NCBI RefSeq assembly: GCF_002699985.1
Contig: NZ_LKBT01000069.1
Span: 46,964-110,963, forward strand
Reading direction: 5' to 3'
DNA: 64,000 bases
Source: Pseudomonas sp. ICMP 561
Lineage (GTDB): Bacteria; Pseudomonadota; Gammaproteobacteria; Pseudomonadales; Pseudomonadaceae
Shown here: one piece after another, positions 36,327-45,814 of the stretch
Numbering within the stretch: the first letter of the stretch is position 1
How the letters are laid out: each line of letters starts with the position of its first letter
Translations under genes and position numbers: made by a program
The notes under the pieces: model-generated
Seen by the model: the letters and a program-made list of their open reading frames with translations, nothing else
The model's database searches: none
What the model was told of the DNA's origin: nothing

Positions 36327-36698
36327 AAAATAGCCTCTGTCGTGCGGCTCAAACGTCTGGCATCCACCTTGTCAGGTGAAGCAAACGCATGGAGCACCTC
36401 GATCCAGTCATCAGGTTTGCTCTACTGGGGTAAAGCATAAGGACTGACGGTTATCGGATCGACAGAAACTAAGGACGTTAAAATATACGTTGGTATATCA
36501 GGGACGCGTGCTGACGACTCATGTGTTGTTAGCTGCGTAATTGCATGGGCCTGGCCAGTGATCGAGTTGCCAGGTTAAGACATTTGAGGCAACCTGAGTG
36601 AAAAGAATCAGCACTGCCCAAGGCATGCAACACTTTCACTACAGCAGTGAAAACCACCTATTGAATTTGATTGATACCCGTTATAAAGGAGTCAAGAC
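36327..36698. other. Intergenic region, no gene seen
   Basis: This 370-nt divergent gap lies between the fused permease and the small AT-rich ORF. It probably holds both promoters. The only notable feature is AAAATATACGTTGGTATATCAG near 36480, a weak dyad (ATATAC...GTATAT) resembling the half-sites before the TetR gene at 27045. Confidence 0.4.
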
Positions 36699-37136
36699 AT
36701 GACAGACGGTACTCAAGAAGTTAAATCGATTATTTTATGCGAACAATATCAATCAATAGTAAATTCTATTAAAAAAGCCACGGAAATTAAAATATATGAA
36801 GGCGACGACGACATCCTGGCATCAATAGTTTCAAAAAGATTGGCGCTATCAGGGTTGTCATATGATGAGATAATGGAAAGCTTAAAAGATGAGTTCTCCT
36901 TATTGACATACTCAATTAACAAATTCAAAAACATACAAAAAGATATTGAACAGGACGGGTATGAGCCAAGCACGCCCATCAAGCCCCATGGCTATGCACA
37001 AGGATTTCTCCTGGCCAACCTCATGGAGTTTGAAATCGCTAAGCGAGGGCATAAAGAGCTTGAGCAATACCTTAAAGCCTCTCGCATTCCCCACTGGAAA
37101 AATTATGCTAAAGAAGTTTTGAGCTTCATGCCTTGA
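36699..37136 (+). CDS. Hypothetical protein, AT-rich gene
   Basis: This 145-residue soluble protein is not recognised. It is mostly helical, with no signal peptide or membrane segment. The first two thirds are clearly richer in A and T than neighbouring genes (IKKATEIKIYEGDDD, SINKFKNIQKDIEQ), which suggests transfer. AAAGGAG lies 7 nt before the ATG, so it is probably translated. Size and composition resemble the orphan small genes at 50752-52864. Confidence 0.75.
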   Translation: MTDGTQEVKSIILCEQYQSIVNSIKKATEIKIYEGDDDILASIVSKRLALSGLSYDEIMESLKDEFSLLTYSINKFKNIQKDIEQDGYEPSTPIKPHGYAQGFLLANLMEFEIAKRGHKELEQYLKASRIPHWKNYAKEVLSFMP

Positions 37137-37250
37137 GAACCTTTTGCAGCTGAATGGCTTAATCATACTGATCCCAGCCATGCCCCATAAATCCTGAGCA
37201 TGACCGATCAGCCTCTTAAGACCATTGAAGGCATGCAGCATCTGGTCCTG

Positions 37251-38228
37251 TCACGGGGTTGATGGTGTCTGTCCAAACTCTAAAGGCAACTCAACCGGCT
37301 TGCGATTAGTAATCCCGAACGGAATATGAACCGACGGTGCCACGGCACTGGCGGACTTCAGGTGCCCGGACTGGTCATCGAAGAATATATGTGGCTTTAA
37401 AACGGCGAGCACTTTGCCCTTCTCTATTCCGCCCAGAAAGAACGCGTCGTTGACCATCACGCCCCAGCTCTTCAGGGTATTCAGCGCGCGCTCATGTGAT
37501 GGGGCGCTTCGGGCGGTAACGATGGAAACCCTGATCCGGTTTTCATAGTCAGGGTTGAGCTTTTTGTGCTCCTCCTCAACAGACTGGATCTTTGCCATGC
37601 GGACCATGAACTCTTTCAGAGGGCCTGGGTTATGCGGCTCCATGGCGTTTTTCACTTCATGGGCATGGAATTCCACCAGACCGGACGATTGCATGACTGT
37701 CTCGGCTTCATCCCCCGCCAGCACCCCGTCAAAGTCGAAGGCGATGCGCAGCGTCTTGTCGTCTTCATCGTCATCAAACTGCGAATCCAGCACCTGCCCA
37801 GCCGGATGCCCGGCCTTGATCGCAGCCTCGACGTCAGCCTTGTTGCCCGACAGAAACAACGCAATGTTCAAGGCCGGAATGTATTCGTACGGGGACCGAC
37901 CCTGCATGAAAATAGCGCGGGTCATGCCCAGGCCGTAATGCTCAATGGTCTTCATCACCCGCAACCCTGTGTCCGGATCATTTCGGGATAACAGCACCAC
38001 TTCGACCAGTGGATCGGACGGGTCTTCACACAAGTCATTTAGCGACAGCAAACGTTTGATGAAAGGATAAGCGATCCCTTTGGGCAACGGATTGTTCAGG
38101 TTTTTCTCCTGAAACTTCCGGTACTCCTCCTCCCCCTGGCTGCGAAACACCGCGTCCGAGTCCAGTAGATCAAATACCGCGCTGGAGGCGACACCAATGA
38201 CTAAACGATTTTCCAGCTCGTAGGGCAT
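37251..38228 (-). CDS. 5'-nucleotidase (cytosolic, NT5C1-like family)
   Basis: This 325-residue protein matches the bacterial 5'-nucleotidase family related to cytosolic nucleotidase I. The HAD-type nucleophile motif FDFDGVLAGDEAE (residues ~165-177) carries the two catalytic Asp. SIVTARSAPSHERALNTL gives the second motif and HIFFDDQSGHL the third. It dephosphorylates nucleoside monophosphates in the cytoplasm. It is monocistronic. Confidence 0.88.
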   Translation of the reverse strand: MPYELENRLVIGVASSAVFDLLDSDAVFRSQGEEEYRKFQEKNLNNPLPKGIAYPFIKRLLSLNDLCEDPSDPLVEVVLLSRNDPDTGLRVMKTIEHYGLGMTRAIFMQGRSPYEYIPALNIALFLSGNKADVEAAIKAGHPAGQVLDSQFDDDEDDKTLRIAFDFDGVLAGDEAETVMQSSGLVEFHAHEVKNAMEPHNPGPLKEFMVRMAKIQSVEEEHKKLNPDYENRIRVSIVTARSAPSHERALNTLKSWGVMVNDAFFLGGIEKGKVLAVLKPHIFFDDQSGHLKSASAVAPSVHIPFGITNRKPVELPLEFGQTPSTP

Positions 38229-38456
38229 TAGGGTTCTCTTGGTTAATTAAGTGGGTGCGACAGCAAGACAGTCGAGGGCAGTGTACCGGTGATATGCCTG
38301 CTCTACGATCCGTCGTCGAGGATGCGATTGAGCAGGACTTAATCCCGGCTGCTGTAACGTGACATATCGGTCAAGCTCATTTCAATGGCTTGCCTCGTGT
38401 AGTTCATGCAGCTACCGCGTCGAAATATTCAGGCATTGCACTGCTGATTGACGGGA

Positions 38457-39374
38457 TCAAAATACGAAACTGTGTCCGAGTTCTTTCTCCATCCACTCAA
38501 GGAAGCGCCTGACCCGAGGAAAGCTGGAGTGAGCCTTTGGAAAAACCAGATGATGGGCGGCTACCGGTGAACTCAACGCTTCAGGCGCAACCTCAACCAA
38601 CGTGCCGTTGGCGATGTACTTTTGGGCCAGAAGCGCGCTTTCCAGCGCGAAACCCAAACCGTGGCTCGCTGCTTCAAGGGTCATGTAAGAGCGATCAAAA
38701 CTGAGCGCATAAGGCTTTTCCGGGCGAGCCAAACCGTGCTGCGCGAACCACTCTGGCCAGCGAAGCAAAGTTGCTTCGGACAGGATCAAATCTTCGGCAA
38801 GAAGATCAACTGCTTTGCTGACAGGGCAGCGCGCGAGCAGCTTGGGCGAGGCCAGCACCATGAAACTCTCGTTGCGTACCGTGCGAACTTCGTAACTGGG
38901 CCAGTTTGGCAGGCCGTGGCGAATATCAACGTCAATCTTGTCCTGACTGAAATGCAACGACTCGTAGGAACATGACAAATTTATTTGTATGTCGGGATTG
39001 CTCATTCGGAACGCCTCCAGACGGGGCATCAGCCAGAGCAGACCAAAGCTAGGCGACGAATGCAGTCGCAGGCAATCCAGGCTGACATCACTTGCCGCGC
39101 GTTCTGTCGCGACCTCCAGGCTCTGCAACAACCCGGAAATATCTTTCAGATACTGCTCGCCCACAGGAGTCAGCGTCACACCACGTGCGGCCCGAACGAA
39201 CAGCTGTCGTCCAATCATGACCTCCAGTTTTGCCAACTGGTGGCTAACCGCTGAAGGCGTGAGATCCAGCACTTCCGCCGCCCGGGCGAGATTGCCAAAG
39301 CGCGCGGTCTGCTCGAAGGCTTGAATCGCTCTCAGCGGTGGCAGATGAGATAAAGGTGGGGCGATCTGGCGCAT
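38457..39374 (-). CDS. LysR-family regulator (GcvA-like), probable regulator of the SDR-transketolase operon
   Basis: This 305-residue regulator has the GcvA-type N-terminus LPPLRAIQAFEQTARFGNLARAAEVLDLTPSAVSHQ and effector domain. The start is ATG at 39374, with AGGCGA upstream as a weak site. It is divergent from the SDR gene at 39564, 190 nt apart, so it probably controls that operon. The ligand is unknown, perhaps the sugar-like substrate of the pathway. Confidence 0.88.
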   Translation of the reverse strand: MRQIAPPLSHLPPLRAIQAFEQTARFGNLARAAEVLDLTPSAVSHQLAKLEVMIGRQLFVRAARGVTLTPVGEQYLKDISGLLQSLEVATERAASDVSLDCLRLHSSPSFGLLWLMPRLEAFRMSNPDIQINLSCSYESLHFSQDKIDVDIRHGLPNWPSYEVRTVRNESFMVLASPKLLARCPVSKAVDLLAEDLILSEATLLRWPEWFAQHGLARPEKPYALSFDRSYMTLEAASHGLGFALESALLAQKYIANGTLVEVAPEALSSPVAAHHLVFPKAHSSFPRVRRFLEWMEKELGHSFVF

Positions 39375-39563
39375 CAACGTTTCGCCTATTGTTTTTAGTG
39401 GTCGTGGAGAAGCAGCATTCAACCATTAGTTATTTCGGATGACGAGAGGTGAATTTTATTCACCTAGCAGTGACTTTTACGTTATTGCTCGGCACACCTG
39501 CCAGGAACACTCTGAATCATCGATCACAAGATCGAACCATAAAAACAATCAGAGGTATCCCTC

Positions 39564-40313
39564 ATGCTTCTTCAAGGCAAAGTCGCAATCATCACCGGCG
39601 CAGCATCAGAACGCGGCATTGGTCGCGCAACGGCTATCACCTTCGCTAAACATGGCGCACAGGTCGTCATTCTGGACCTTGATGAGTCGGCAGCACGTGA
39701 TGCAGCCGCTGCGCTCGGTGACGGCCACCTGGGCCTGGCCGCAAACGTAGCTGACGAACATCAGGTTAAGCAGGCAGTGGCCAAGGTTCTGGAGCGGTTT
39801 GGTCGAATCGACGTGCTCGTTAATAACGCCGGTATCACGCAGCCCATCAAGACACTCGATATACGCCCCTCCGATTACGACAAGGTGCTCGACGTCAGCC
39901 TGCGTGGCACGCTCCTGATGTCTCAAGCGGTCATCCCGACCATGCGCGCTCAGTCTTCGGGCAGCATTGTCTGCATGTCATCCGTTTCGGCGCAGCGCGG
40001 AGGCGGAATCTTTGGTGGTCCGCACTACAGCGCCGCCAAGGCCGGTGTACTCGGACTGGGCAAAGCGATGGCCCGTGAGTTCGGGCCAGACCAGATCCGC
40101 ATCAACTCGATCGCGCCCGGACTCATTCATACCGATATCACGGGCGGACTGATGCAGGACGAACGCCGTCACGCCATCATTGATGGCATCCCGCTGGGTC
40201 GTCTTGGCGCAGCTCAGGACGTTGCCAACGCAGCGCTGTTTCTGGCCAGCGACCTGTCGTCCTACCTCACGGGTATCACGCTGGATGTCAACGGCGGCAT
40301 GCTGATTCACTGA
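39564..40313 (+). CDS. Short-chain dehydrogenase/reductase (SDR)
   Basis: This 249-residue classical SDR oxidises or reduces an alcohol/ketone with NAD(P). The cofactor motif is TGAASERGIG, followed by NNAG and the catalytic YSAAK (about residue 157) with the Ser in CMSSVSA. An acidic residue after the second strand (ILDLDES) favours NAD over NADP. It is the first gene of the operon with an MFS carrier, split transketolase and esterase. It probably converts a polyol or hydroxy acid to the keto form used by the transketolase. Confidence 0.9.
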   Translation: MLLQGKVAIITGAASERGIGRATAITFAKHGAQVVILDLDESAARDAAAALGDGHLGLAANVADEHQVKQAVAKVLERFGRIDVLVNNAGITQPIKTLDIRPSDYDKVLDVSLRGTLLMSQAVIPTMRAQSSGSIVCMSSVSAQRGGGIFGGPHYSAAKAGVLGLGKAMAREFGPDQIRINSIAPGLIHTDITGGLMQDERRHAIIDGIPLGRLGAAQDVANAALFLASDLSSYLTGITLDVNGGMLIH

Positions 40314-40398
40314 GTCGGTAGCGGCCCACCATGTTCTCGATCGACGATACGCCCTGCTTTGCGCCGGGCGGTCTATAACAACAAGAGATCAGACAATC

Positions 40399-41700
40399 AT
40401 GATCACCACCATGACGCTCGAAGCGGCTTCGACCGCGCGTTCCAACGCTTATCGCAAAACCGCCTGGCGACTGATGCCCTTCCTGATGCTGTGCTACCTG
40501 TGCGCTTATCTGGATCGTGTCAACGTAGGCTTTGCAAAGCTTCAGATGATGAATGACCTGGCGTTCAGCGAGGCCGTCTACGGACTCGGTGCGGGTATGT
40601 TTTTTATTGGTTACTTCCTCTGCGAAGTGCCCAGCAACCTGATCCTTCATAGAGTGGGTGCACGTCGCTGGATCGCGCGCATCATGATCTCGTGGGGGAT
40701 TATCTCCGCCCTGTTCGCTTTCGTCGAAACGGCCTGGCAGTTCTACACGTTGCGCTTTTTGCTGGGTATTGCAGAGGCGGGTCTGGCCCCGGGACTTCTG
40801 CTCTACCTCACTTATTGGTTCCCCTCGTACCGCCGCGCAAAAATGACTGTGCTGTGGTTCATTGCCATTCCGCTTTCGGGAATGATCGGCGGGCCTCTGT
40901 CAGGTTTGATAATGGCAAAGTTCGCTGGCTTTCATGGCTGGGCTGGCTGGCAGTGGATGTTTGTCATCGAGGCGATCCCCACCGTCATCGTAGGCCTGTT
41001 CGTACTCGGGTATCTGAAGGACGGTGTTCATCAGGCCACATGGCTGACCGATGATGAGAAGGCGCTCATCAACAAGGAGCTTGAGGAGGACAACAGCCGC
41101 AAAGTTACCCACGGCTCTGTTAAGGAGTTTCTGCACGATCGCAGGCTCTGGTTGCTGGCGTGCATCTACTTCTGTGTCGTGATGGGGCAGTACGCGATTA
41201 CTTTCTGGCTACCGACCCTCATAAGAAATGCGGGCGTTGCTGACCCGCTACACATCGGCCTGGTCACCAGCCTGCCCTACATGTGCGCCATCGTGGTGAT
41301 GCTTTTGATGGGCCGCAGCGGGGATAAACACCGTGAGCGCCGCTGGCACCTCGTCGGCCCCATGATTGCGGGTGCGCTAGGCCTTACCCTTGCAGCATTG
41401 ATGGGTGGAAACCTGGTTTTTTCGGTGCTGAGCCTATGCCTCGCAGCGGCCGGCGTTCTGTCCGCGTCCTCACTTTTTTGGATGTTACCCACCACATTGC
41501 TGGGCGGTGTGTCGGCTGCGGCAGGCATCGCTGGCATCAACAGCTTCGCCAACCTCGCAGGCTTCTGCTCGCCCTACCTGATCGGCTGGATCACCACGAC
41601 AACCGGCTCAAGCGCCATTGGCATGTACCTCATCACCGGCGTGCTGTGCATCGGTGCCTGTCTGGTGCTGCGCATCCCGGCCGCTCTGGTCAATCGTTGA
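40399..41700 (+). CDS. MFS transporter, anion:cation symporter family
   Basis: This 433-residue transporter has 12 hydrophobic segments. The signature YLDRVNVGFAKLQMMNDL follows the first helix and is typical of the tartrate/phthalate/hexuronate (ACS) branch. GIAEAGLAPGLLLYLTYWF follows. It would import an organic acid or sugar acid by H+ symport. It is 85 nt after the SDR gene and 17 nt before the transketolase gene. The substrate is unknown. Confidence 0.9.
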   Translation: MITTMTLEAASTARSNAYRKTAWRLMPFLMLCYLCAYLDRVNVGFAKLQMMNDLAFSEAVYGLGAGMFFIGYFLCEVPSNLILHRVGARRWIARIMISWGIISALFAFVETAWQFYTLRFLLGIAEAGLAPGLLLYLTYWFPSYRRAKMTVLWFIAIPLSGMIGGPLSGLIMAKFAGFHGWAGWQWMFVIEAIPTVIVGLFVLGYLKDGVHQATWLTDDEKALINKELEEDNSRKVTHGSVKEFLHDRRLWLLACIYFCVVMGQYAITFWLPTLIRNAGVADPLHIGLVTSLPYMCAIVVMLLMGRSGDKHRERRWHLVGPMIAGALGLTLAALMGGNLVFSVLSLCLAAAGVLSASSLFWMLPTTLLGGVSAAAGIAGINSFANLAGFCSPYLIGWITTTTGSSAIGMYLITGVLCIGACLVLRIPAALVNR

Positions 41701-41717
41701 GTCAACGGAGTATTACC

Positions 41718-42566
41718 ATGACTGCTAATCCATCACTCGCACCGGCCACAATGCTGGTGCAGCGAGCTCATAACATCCGCCGCCATGCTCTGCGCATGGG
41801 GCAAGTCCAGGGCCAGGGCTACGTCGGCCAGGCATTGGGTGCTGCTGATCTGCTGGCCGTGTCCTACTTTCATGCGATGAACTACAAGCCTCACGATCCA
41901 GAATGGGAGCAGCGTGATCGCTTTTATCTGTCCATCGGTCACTATGCGATCGCGTTGTACGCAGCCCTCATTGAAGCTGAAATCATCCCGCTGGACGAAC
42001 TTGAAACCTATGGCTCGGATGACAGCCGATTGCCGATGTCCGGCATGGCAACTTACACCCCCGGCATGGAAATCACTGGCGGTTCACTGGGTCAAGGCCT
42101 GGGTATCGCGGTAGGTGCCTGCCTTGGATTGAAGCGCAAACAATCAGCATCGTTTGTTTACAACCTGCTGTCCGATGGCGAGCTGAATGAAGGCTCAACG
42201 TGGGAGGCCGTGATGTCTGCCTCCCACTGGAAGCTCGATAACCTTATTGCCATCGTCGACGTCAACAACCAGCAGGCTGACGGTCACTCCAGCGAAATCC
42301 TTGCCTTCGAACCCATTGTTGATCGCTGGCAGGCGTTCGGCTGGTTCACGCAGCGTGTGGACGGCAATGATCTGGATGCATTGGTCAAAGCCTTCGACGC
42401 GGCGCGAGCCCACACTGCCGCGCAACCCAGAGTCATCATTTGCGACACGAAAATGGGTAAAGGGGTTTCGTTTCTGGAAACCCGCGAGAAGACCCACTTT
42501 ATCCGTGTGGATGAGCATGAATGGGACGTCGCCCTGAATAACCTTGAAGAAGGTAAAACAGCATGA
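41718..42566 (+). CDS. Transketolase N-terminal subunit
   Basis: This 282-residue protein is the thiamine-diphosphate-binding half of a split transketolase. The metal/TPP motif is SDGELNEGSTWEAVMSASHWKLDN followed by VDVNNQQADG. Active-site His residues are in SIGHYAIALY and GGSLGQGLGIA. The start is ATG at 41718; the longer form would overlap the MFS gene. Its stop overlaps the next start (ATGA). Split transketolases of this kind serve special sugar pathways, as well as DXPS-like enzymes. Confidence 0.9.
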   Translation: MTANPSLAPATMLVQRAHNIRRHALRMGQVQGQGYVGQALGAADLLAVSYFHAMNYKPHDPEWEQRDRFYLSIGHYAIALYAALIEAEIIPLDELETYGSDDSRLPMSGMATYTPGMEITGGSLGQGLGIAVGACLGLKRKQSASFVYNLLSDGELNEGSTWEAVMSASHWKLDNLIAIVDVNNQQADGHSSEILAFEPIVDRWQAFGWFTQRVDGNDLDALVKAFDAARAHTAAQPRVIICDTKMGKGVSFLETREKTHFIRVDEHEWDVALNNLEEGKTA

Positions 42567-43585
42567 GTATTGCCAATAACAATGCTGCCCAGACTCCGGC
42601 AGTCGCGAAGAAGAAACTCACGACCTCAGCGATGATTGCATCGATCGCCTCCGAAGGTCAGGCAACCCGATCTGCACCCTTCGGGCATGCCTTGGCGGCA
42701 CTTGCCGACCAGCGTCCGGATATCGTCGGTCTCTCCGCCGACCTGTCCAAATACACCGATCTGCATATCTTCGCCAAGGCGCACCCGGATCGCTTCTACC
42801 AGATGGGCATGGCAGAACAACTGCTGATGAGCGCCGCAGCCGGCATGGCCCGTGAAGGCTTCGTTCCCTTCGCCACAACCTATGCGGTATTCGCCTCACG
42901 CCGTGCTTATGACTTCATCTGCATGGCCATCGCGGAAGAAAATCTCAATGTCAAAATTGTCTGCGGCCTGCCAGGTCTGACAACGGGTTACGGCCCCAGC
43001 CACCAGGCAACAGATGATTTGGCCATTTTTCGCGCGATGCCCAATCTGATGATCGTCGACCCCTGCGATGCTCTTGAGATCGAGCAGGCAGTCCCGGCCA
43101 TTGCAGCCCACCAAGGGCCGGTCTACATGAGACTACTGCGCGGTAACGTGCCGCTGGTCCTGGACGAATACGGATATAAGTTCGAAATCGGCAAGGCCAA
43201 GACGTTGCGCACAGGTAACGACGTTCTGATCATTTCGACTGGACTGATGACCATGCGCGCTCTTGAAGCCGCCAAAGAGCTCCAGGCTGACGGCGTTGAC
43301 GTTGCAGTTCTGCACGTTCCGACTATAAAACCTCTGGATGAGCAAACCATTCTTGCCGAGGCGAGAAAGCCCGGCAGACTTGTGGTAACAGCAGAAAACC
43401 ACTCAATCATCGGTGGTTTGGGAGAAGCGGTAGCAACGGTGCTGCTGCGCAACGGCGTAACCCCCACGTTCAGGCAAATTGCGCTGCCCGACGCCTTCCT
43501 CGACGCGGGCGCGCTTCCGACGCTTCACGACCGATACGGCATTTCCACAAACGCTGTTTGCACACAAATCAAAGGCTGGCTGTAA
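42563..43585 (+). CDS. Transketolase C-terminal subunit
   Basis: This 340-residue partner supplies the pyrimidine-binding domain (residues ~35-200, with MAEQLLMSAAAGMAREGFVP, which contains the catalytic Glu) and the transketolase C-terminal domain (~215-335). The first 25 residues are a low-complexity, Ala-rich lead. GLTTGYGPSHQATDDLAIFRAMPN is typical of the split family. It overlaps the N-subunit gene by 4 nt, ensuring equal synthesis. The two would form a heterotetramer that moves two-carbon units. Confidence 0.9.
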   Translation: MSIANNNAAQTPAVAKKKLTTSAMIASIASEGQATRSAPFGHALAALADQRPDIVGLSADLSKYTDLHIFAKAHPDRFYQMGMAEQLLMSAAAGMAREGFVPFATTYAVFASRRAYDFICMAIAEENLNVKIVCGLPGLTTGYGPSHQATDDLAIFRAMPNLMIVDPCDALEIEQAVPAIAAHQGPVYMRLLRGNVPLVLDEYGYKFEIGKAKTLRTGNDVLIISTGLMTMRALEAAKELQADGVDVAVLHVPTIKPLDEQTILAEARKPGRLVVTAENHSIIGGLGEAVATVLLRNGVTPTFRQIALPDAFLDAGALPTLHDRYGISTNAVCTQIKGWL

Positions 43586-43597
43586 ACGCTTCATCCC

Positions 43598-43616
43598 GGG
43601 GGCGCGCTGCGTCCCC
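43598..43616. terminator. Short GC-rich hairpin after transketolase genes
   Basis: GGGGGCGC and GCGTCCCC pair with one G-U around a 3-nt loop. No U tract follows, and the esterase start is only 22 nt away. It may lower read-through or protect the upstream mRNA and is unlikely to be a full terminator. Confidence 0.35.
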
Positions 43617-43637
43617 GACTTGAAAAGGAGCTGAACA

Positions 43638-44582
43638 GTGGACACCGCCAGACTGCTGGACCCCTCGTATGAGTTCTTCCTGGATGAGCCCTCCAGTGAA
43701 TGGACGCTGGACTCCCTTCCCGCCATCAGAAACCGCGTCTCTAGTGGATACAAACCAACGTCCACTGCTCGTTGCGACCAACGTTGGGCGACTGACACAG
43801 AGGGTTTACGCATTCGTTTATGCATCTACCGCCCCGACGCCACCGTGGCGAATGAAAAAATACTCCCGGCAATCCTGTATATCCATGGAGGCGGATTTGT
43901 CCTGGGCCGTCCGGAGATGGCGGACGACTATCTGGCCAACCTTGCGAACACGTTGAAAACAGTGGTGGTAGCACCTGACTACCGGCTTGCTCCCGAGCAC
44001 TCATTTCCCGCCCCGCTTGAGGATTGCTATACCGCGCTAAAATGGCTGTTCAGCGAGACATCATCCTTAGGGGTGAGCGTAAGCAGACTCGTCATCATGG
44101 GTCATAGCGCAGGGGGTGGACTCGCCGCAGCTTTAGCCTTGCTCCTGCGTGATAGAGGTCAGTATCAAGCTGCAGGCCTTATGATGATCTACCCGATGCT
44201 CGACCACCGAACCGGCTCTTCGGCAGCGACGTCGGATAATCCAACAACCGGGACACTGAGCTGGTCACGGGAAGCAAACCGGTTCTGCTGGGATTGCATG
44301 CAAGGCTCATACACGCTTGATGACGATCAAGCGCATCTGTTTTCCCCCTCTCTCGCGTCAGATCTGCAAGGACTGCCCCCAAGTTTCATAAGCGTGGGGT
44401 CTCTGGACTTATTCCTGGAGGAGGACGTGGCCTTTGCGCTTGCGCTTTCGCGATCCGGCGTCCAGACGGAAATGCATGTCTACCCGGGTGTCCCGCATAT
44501 GTTCGATCAATACCCTGGAGCGATTACCCGGCAGTGCGAACGTGATGTAGAAACAGCACTGAGGAAAATGCTGGCGCTTTAA
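43638..44582 (+). CDS. Alpha/beta hydrolase, hormone-sensitive lipase (HSL) family
   Basis: This 314-residue esterase has the oxyanion motif YIHGGGFVLG, the nucleophile elbow GHSAGGG, the acid in SVGSLDLFLEE and the catalytic His in YPGVPHMFDQYPG. The start is GTG at 43638 with AAAAGGAG spaced 7 nt. It is the last gene of the LysR-SDR-MFS-transketolase set. It may open an ester or lactone of the imported substrate. There is no secretion signal. Confidence 0.9.
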   Translation: MDTARLLDPSYEFFLDEPSSEWTLDSLPAIRNRVSSGYKPTSTARCDQRWATDTEGLRIRLCIYRPDATVANEKILPAILYIHGGGFVLGRPEMADDYLANLANTLKTVVVAPDYRLAPEHSFPAPLEDCYTALKWLFSETSSLGVSVSRLVIMGHSAGGGLAAALALLLRDRGQYQAAGLMMIYPMLDHRTGSSAATSDNPTTGTLSWSREANRFCWDCMQGSYTLDDDQAHLFSPSLASDLQGLPPSFISVGSLDLFLEEDVAFALALSRSGVQTEMHVYPGVPHMFDQYPGAITRQCERDVETALRKMLAL

Positions 44583-44642
44583 GCGAACCGGATTGCCTGG
44601 ATCAAGCTCCTGGAGCAAAACGGTATCCTTACGAGCCGCCGC

Positions 44643-45629
44643 TCAAACCTCCTCCCGCAACACCGCCAACCTGTTCAGTACATTCAGCACGTAACCATCC
44701 CGGATAACCGCGCCATGGTGCCCATCACAGAAACGCTCTCCCCTGATGCACAGCGTAAGCATCGTCTGGATATCTCCCAGGCTCGCCCGAGCGATATAGG
44801 CTTCGTCCTTGAGCATGATTGCGGCACCGTGCTTCATGTATTCGATATCGGTCCAGCATTCTTTTTCCAGCACCCGGTAGAAGTCCTTGACGACATCGAA
44901 GTACGCGGGCCAACGATCCTCAAGCACATGGGTTTTTATCGCCACTCCGCGGGGATAGAGCCTGGGTCGCCAGGCCAGCAGTTCGTCCATGTCGGCGGCC
45001 TGAGGCACGGGCTCGCTGGGCGGGCGCGGCGCTGGGGCGGCGCTCTCCGAAGTGGCGCGGTGCAATTCGGCTTTATGGAGGTGTGACGCTACGTATAGCT
45101 CAAACGCCTGGACCTGACCGGAGGTATAGGGATTTTTACCGTAGGACTGAACATCTTTGCTGTAGTGGAGAAAAGCTTCCGATTGTGGCCCCTCTGCAAA
45201 CAGCGAAGCGATGGCCGCGCTTTGCAGCAGCCAGTAAATATCCTCCGAGCCCTCTCGCCCCTTCATGCTGGAGAGATCGAGAACACTCGAAAACAACTTC
45301 CCCGCCAATTGGCGACCTGCCTCACGAAACTCCCAACTCAAATCATGGGGTTCAGCTTGTTCAGCCTGGGCGATCCAGGCTTCGTAGCGACTGATCAGGG
45401 TGGTGTCATCCAGCGAAATCGGCGGGCAGGCGGGCGGAGTGAGTGACCGTGGTTTTGGCTCCTCATAGACCGGCAGCCAACTGAGGTTTTGGGCGACACG
45501 CGACAGCGGCTCGCCTTTGTTGCGGGTCGGGGAATTCGAAGCAACCTTGGGCTTGACGGGGCTTTGCTGGGGTTCAACGGTGCTTTGTTTGTGGTCGAAG
45601 TACGCTTTCAAACGATCCAGAAGTTTCAT
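44643..45629 (-). CDS. Hypothetical protein, soluble, repeat-free
   Basis: This 328-residue protein is not recognised with confidence. The first ~75 residues are low-complexity and Pro/Ser/Lys-rich. A helical core follows (residues ~80-195), then a Pro/Ala linker (SAAPAPRPPSEPVPQ). The compact C-terminal domain has RGERFCDGHHGAVIRDGYVLNVLNRLAVL, which resembles the RERFC-G signature I associate with DUF6508-type proteins. No membrane segment is present. It is transcribed away from the esterase gene's end and starts the orphan-gene region. Confidence 0.75.
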   Translation of the reverse strand: MKLLDRLKAYFDHKQSTVEPQQSPVKPKVASNSPTRNKGEPLSRVAQNLSWLPVYEEPKPRSLTPPACPPISLDDTTLISRYEAWIAQAEQAEPHDLSWEFREAGRQLAGKLFSSVLDLSSMKGREGSEDIYWLLQSAAIASLFAEGPQSEAFLHYSKDVQSYGKNPYTSGQVQAFELYVASHLHKAELHRATSESAAPAPRPPSEPVPQAADMDELLAWRPRLYPRGVAIKTHVLEDRWPAYFDVVKDFYRVLEKECWTDIEYMKHGAAIMLKDEAYIARASLGDIQTMLTLCIRGERFCDGHHGAVIRDGYVLNVLNRLAVLREEV

Positions 45630-45814
45630 CTATGAAATCCCGCGTCAGTACAGAACCTGCACTTTAAGATTTTCGGCATCAGGTCAGTATCCGAGATACC
45701 TGCGATGTTCGGCCCGCCAGCAAATCCGATACTTGATGAGCTAGCAGCGGGGTAATATTGAAATAATTTTCCGGCGCTTCATGACGTGCAGCGAAGGTAA
45801 CAGGCACTGTTTTT

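Noticed and set aside
37251..38228. Possible toxin or immunity role of this gene beside the AT-rich ORF
   Set aside because: The HAD-type motifs and full length fit the cytosolic 5'-nucleotidase family.
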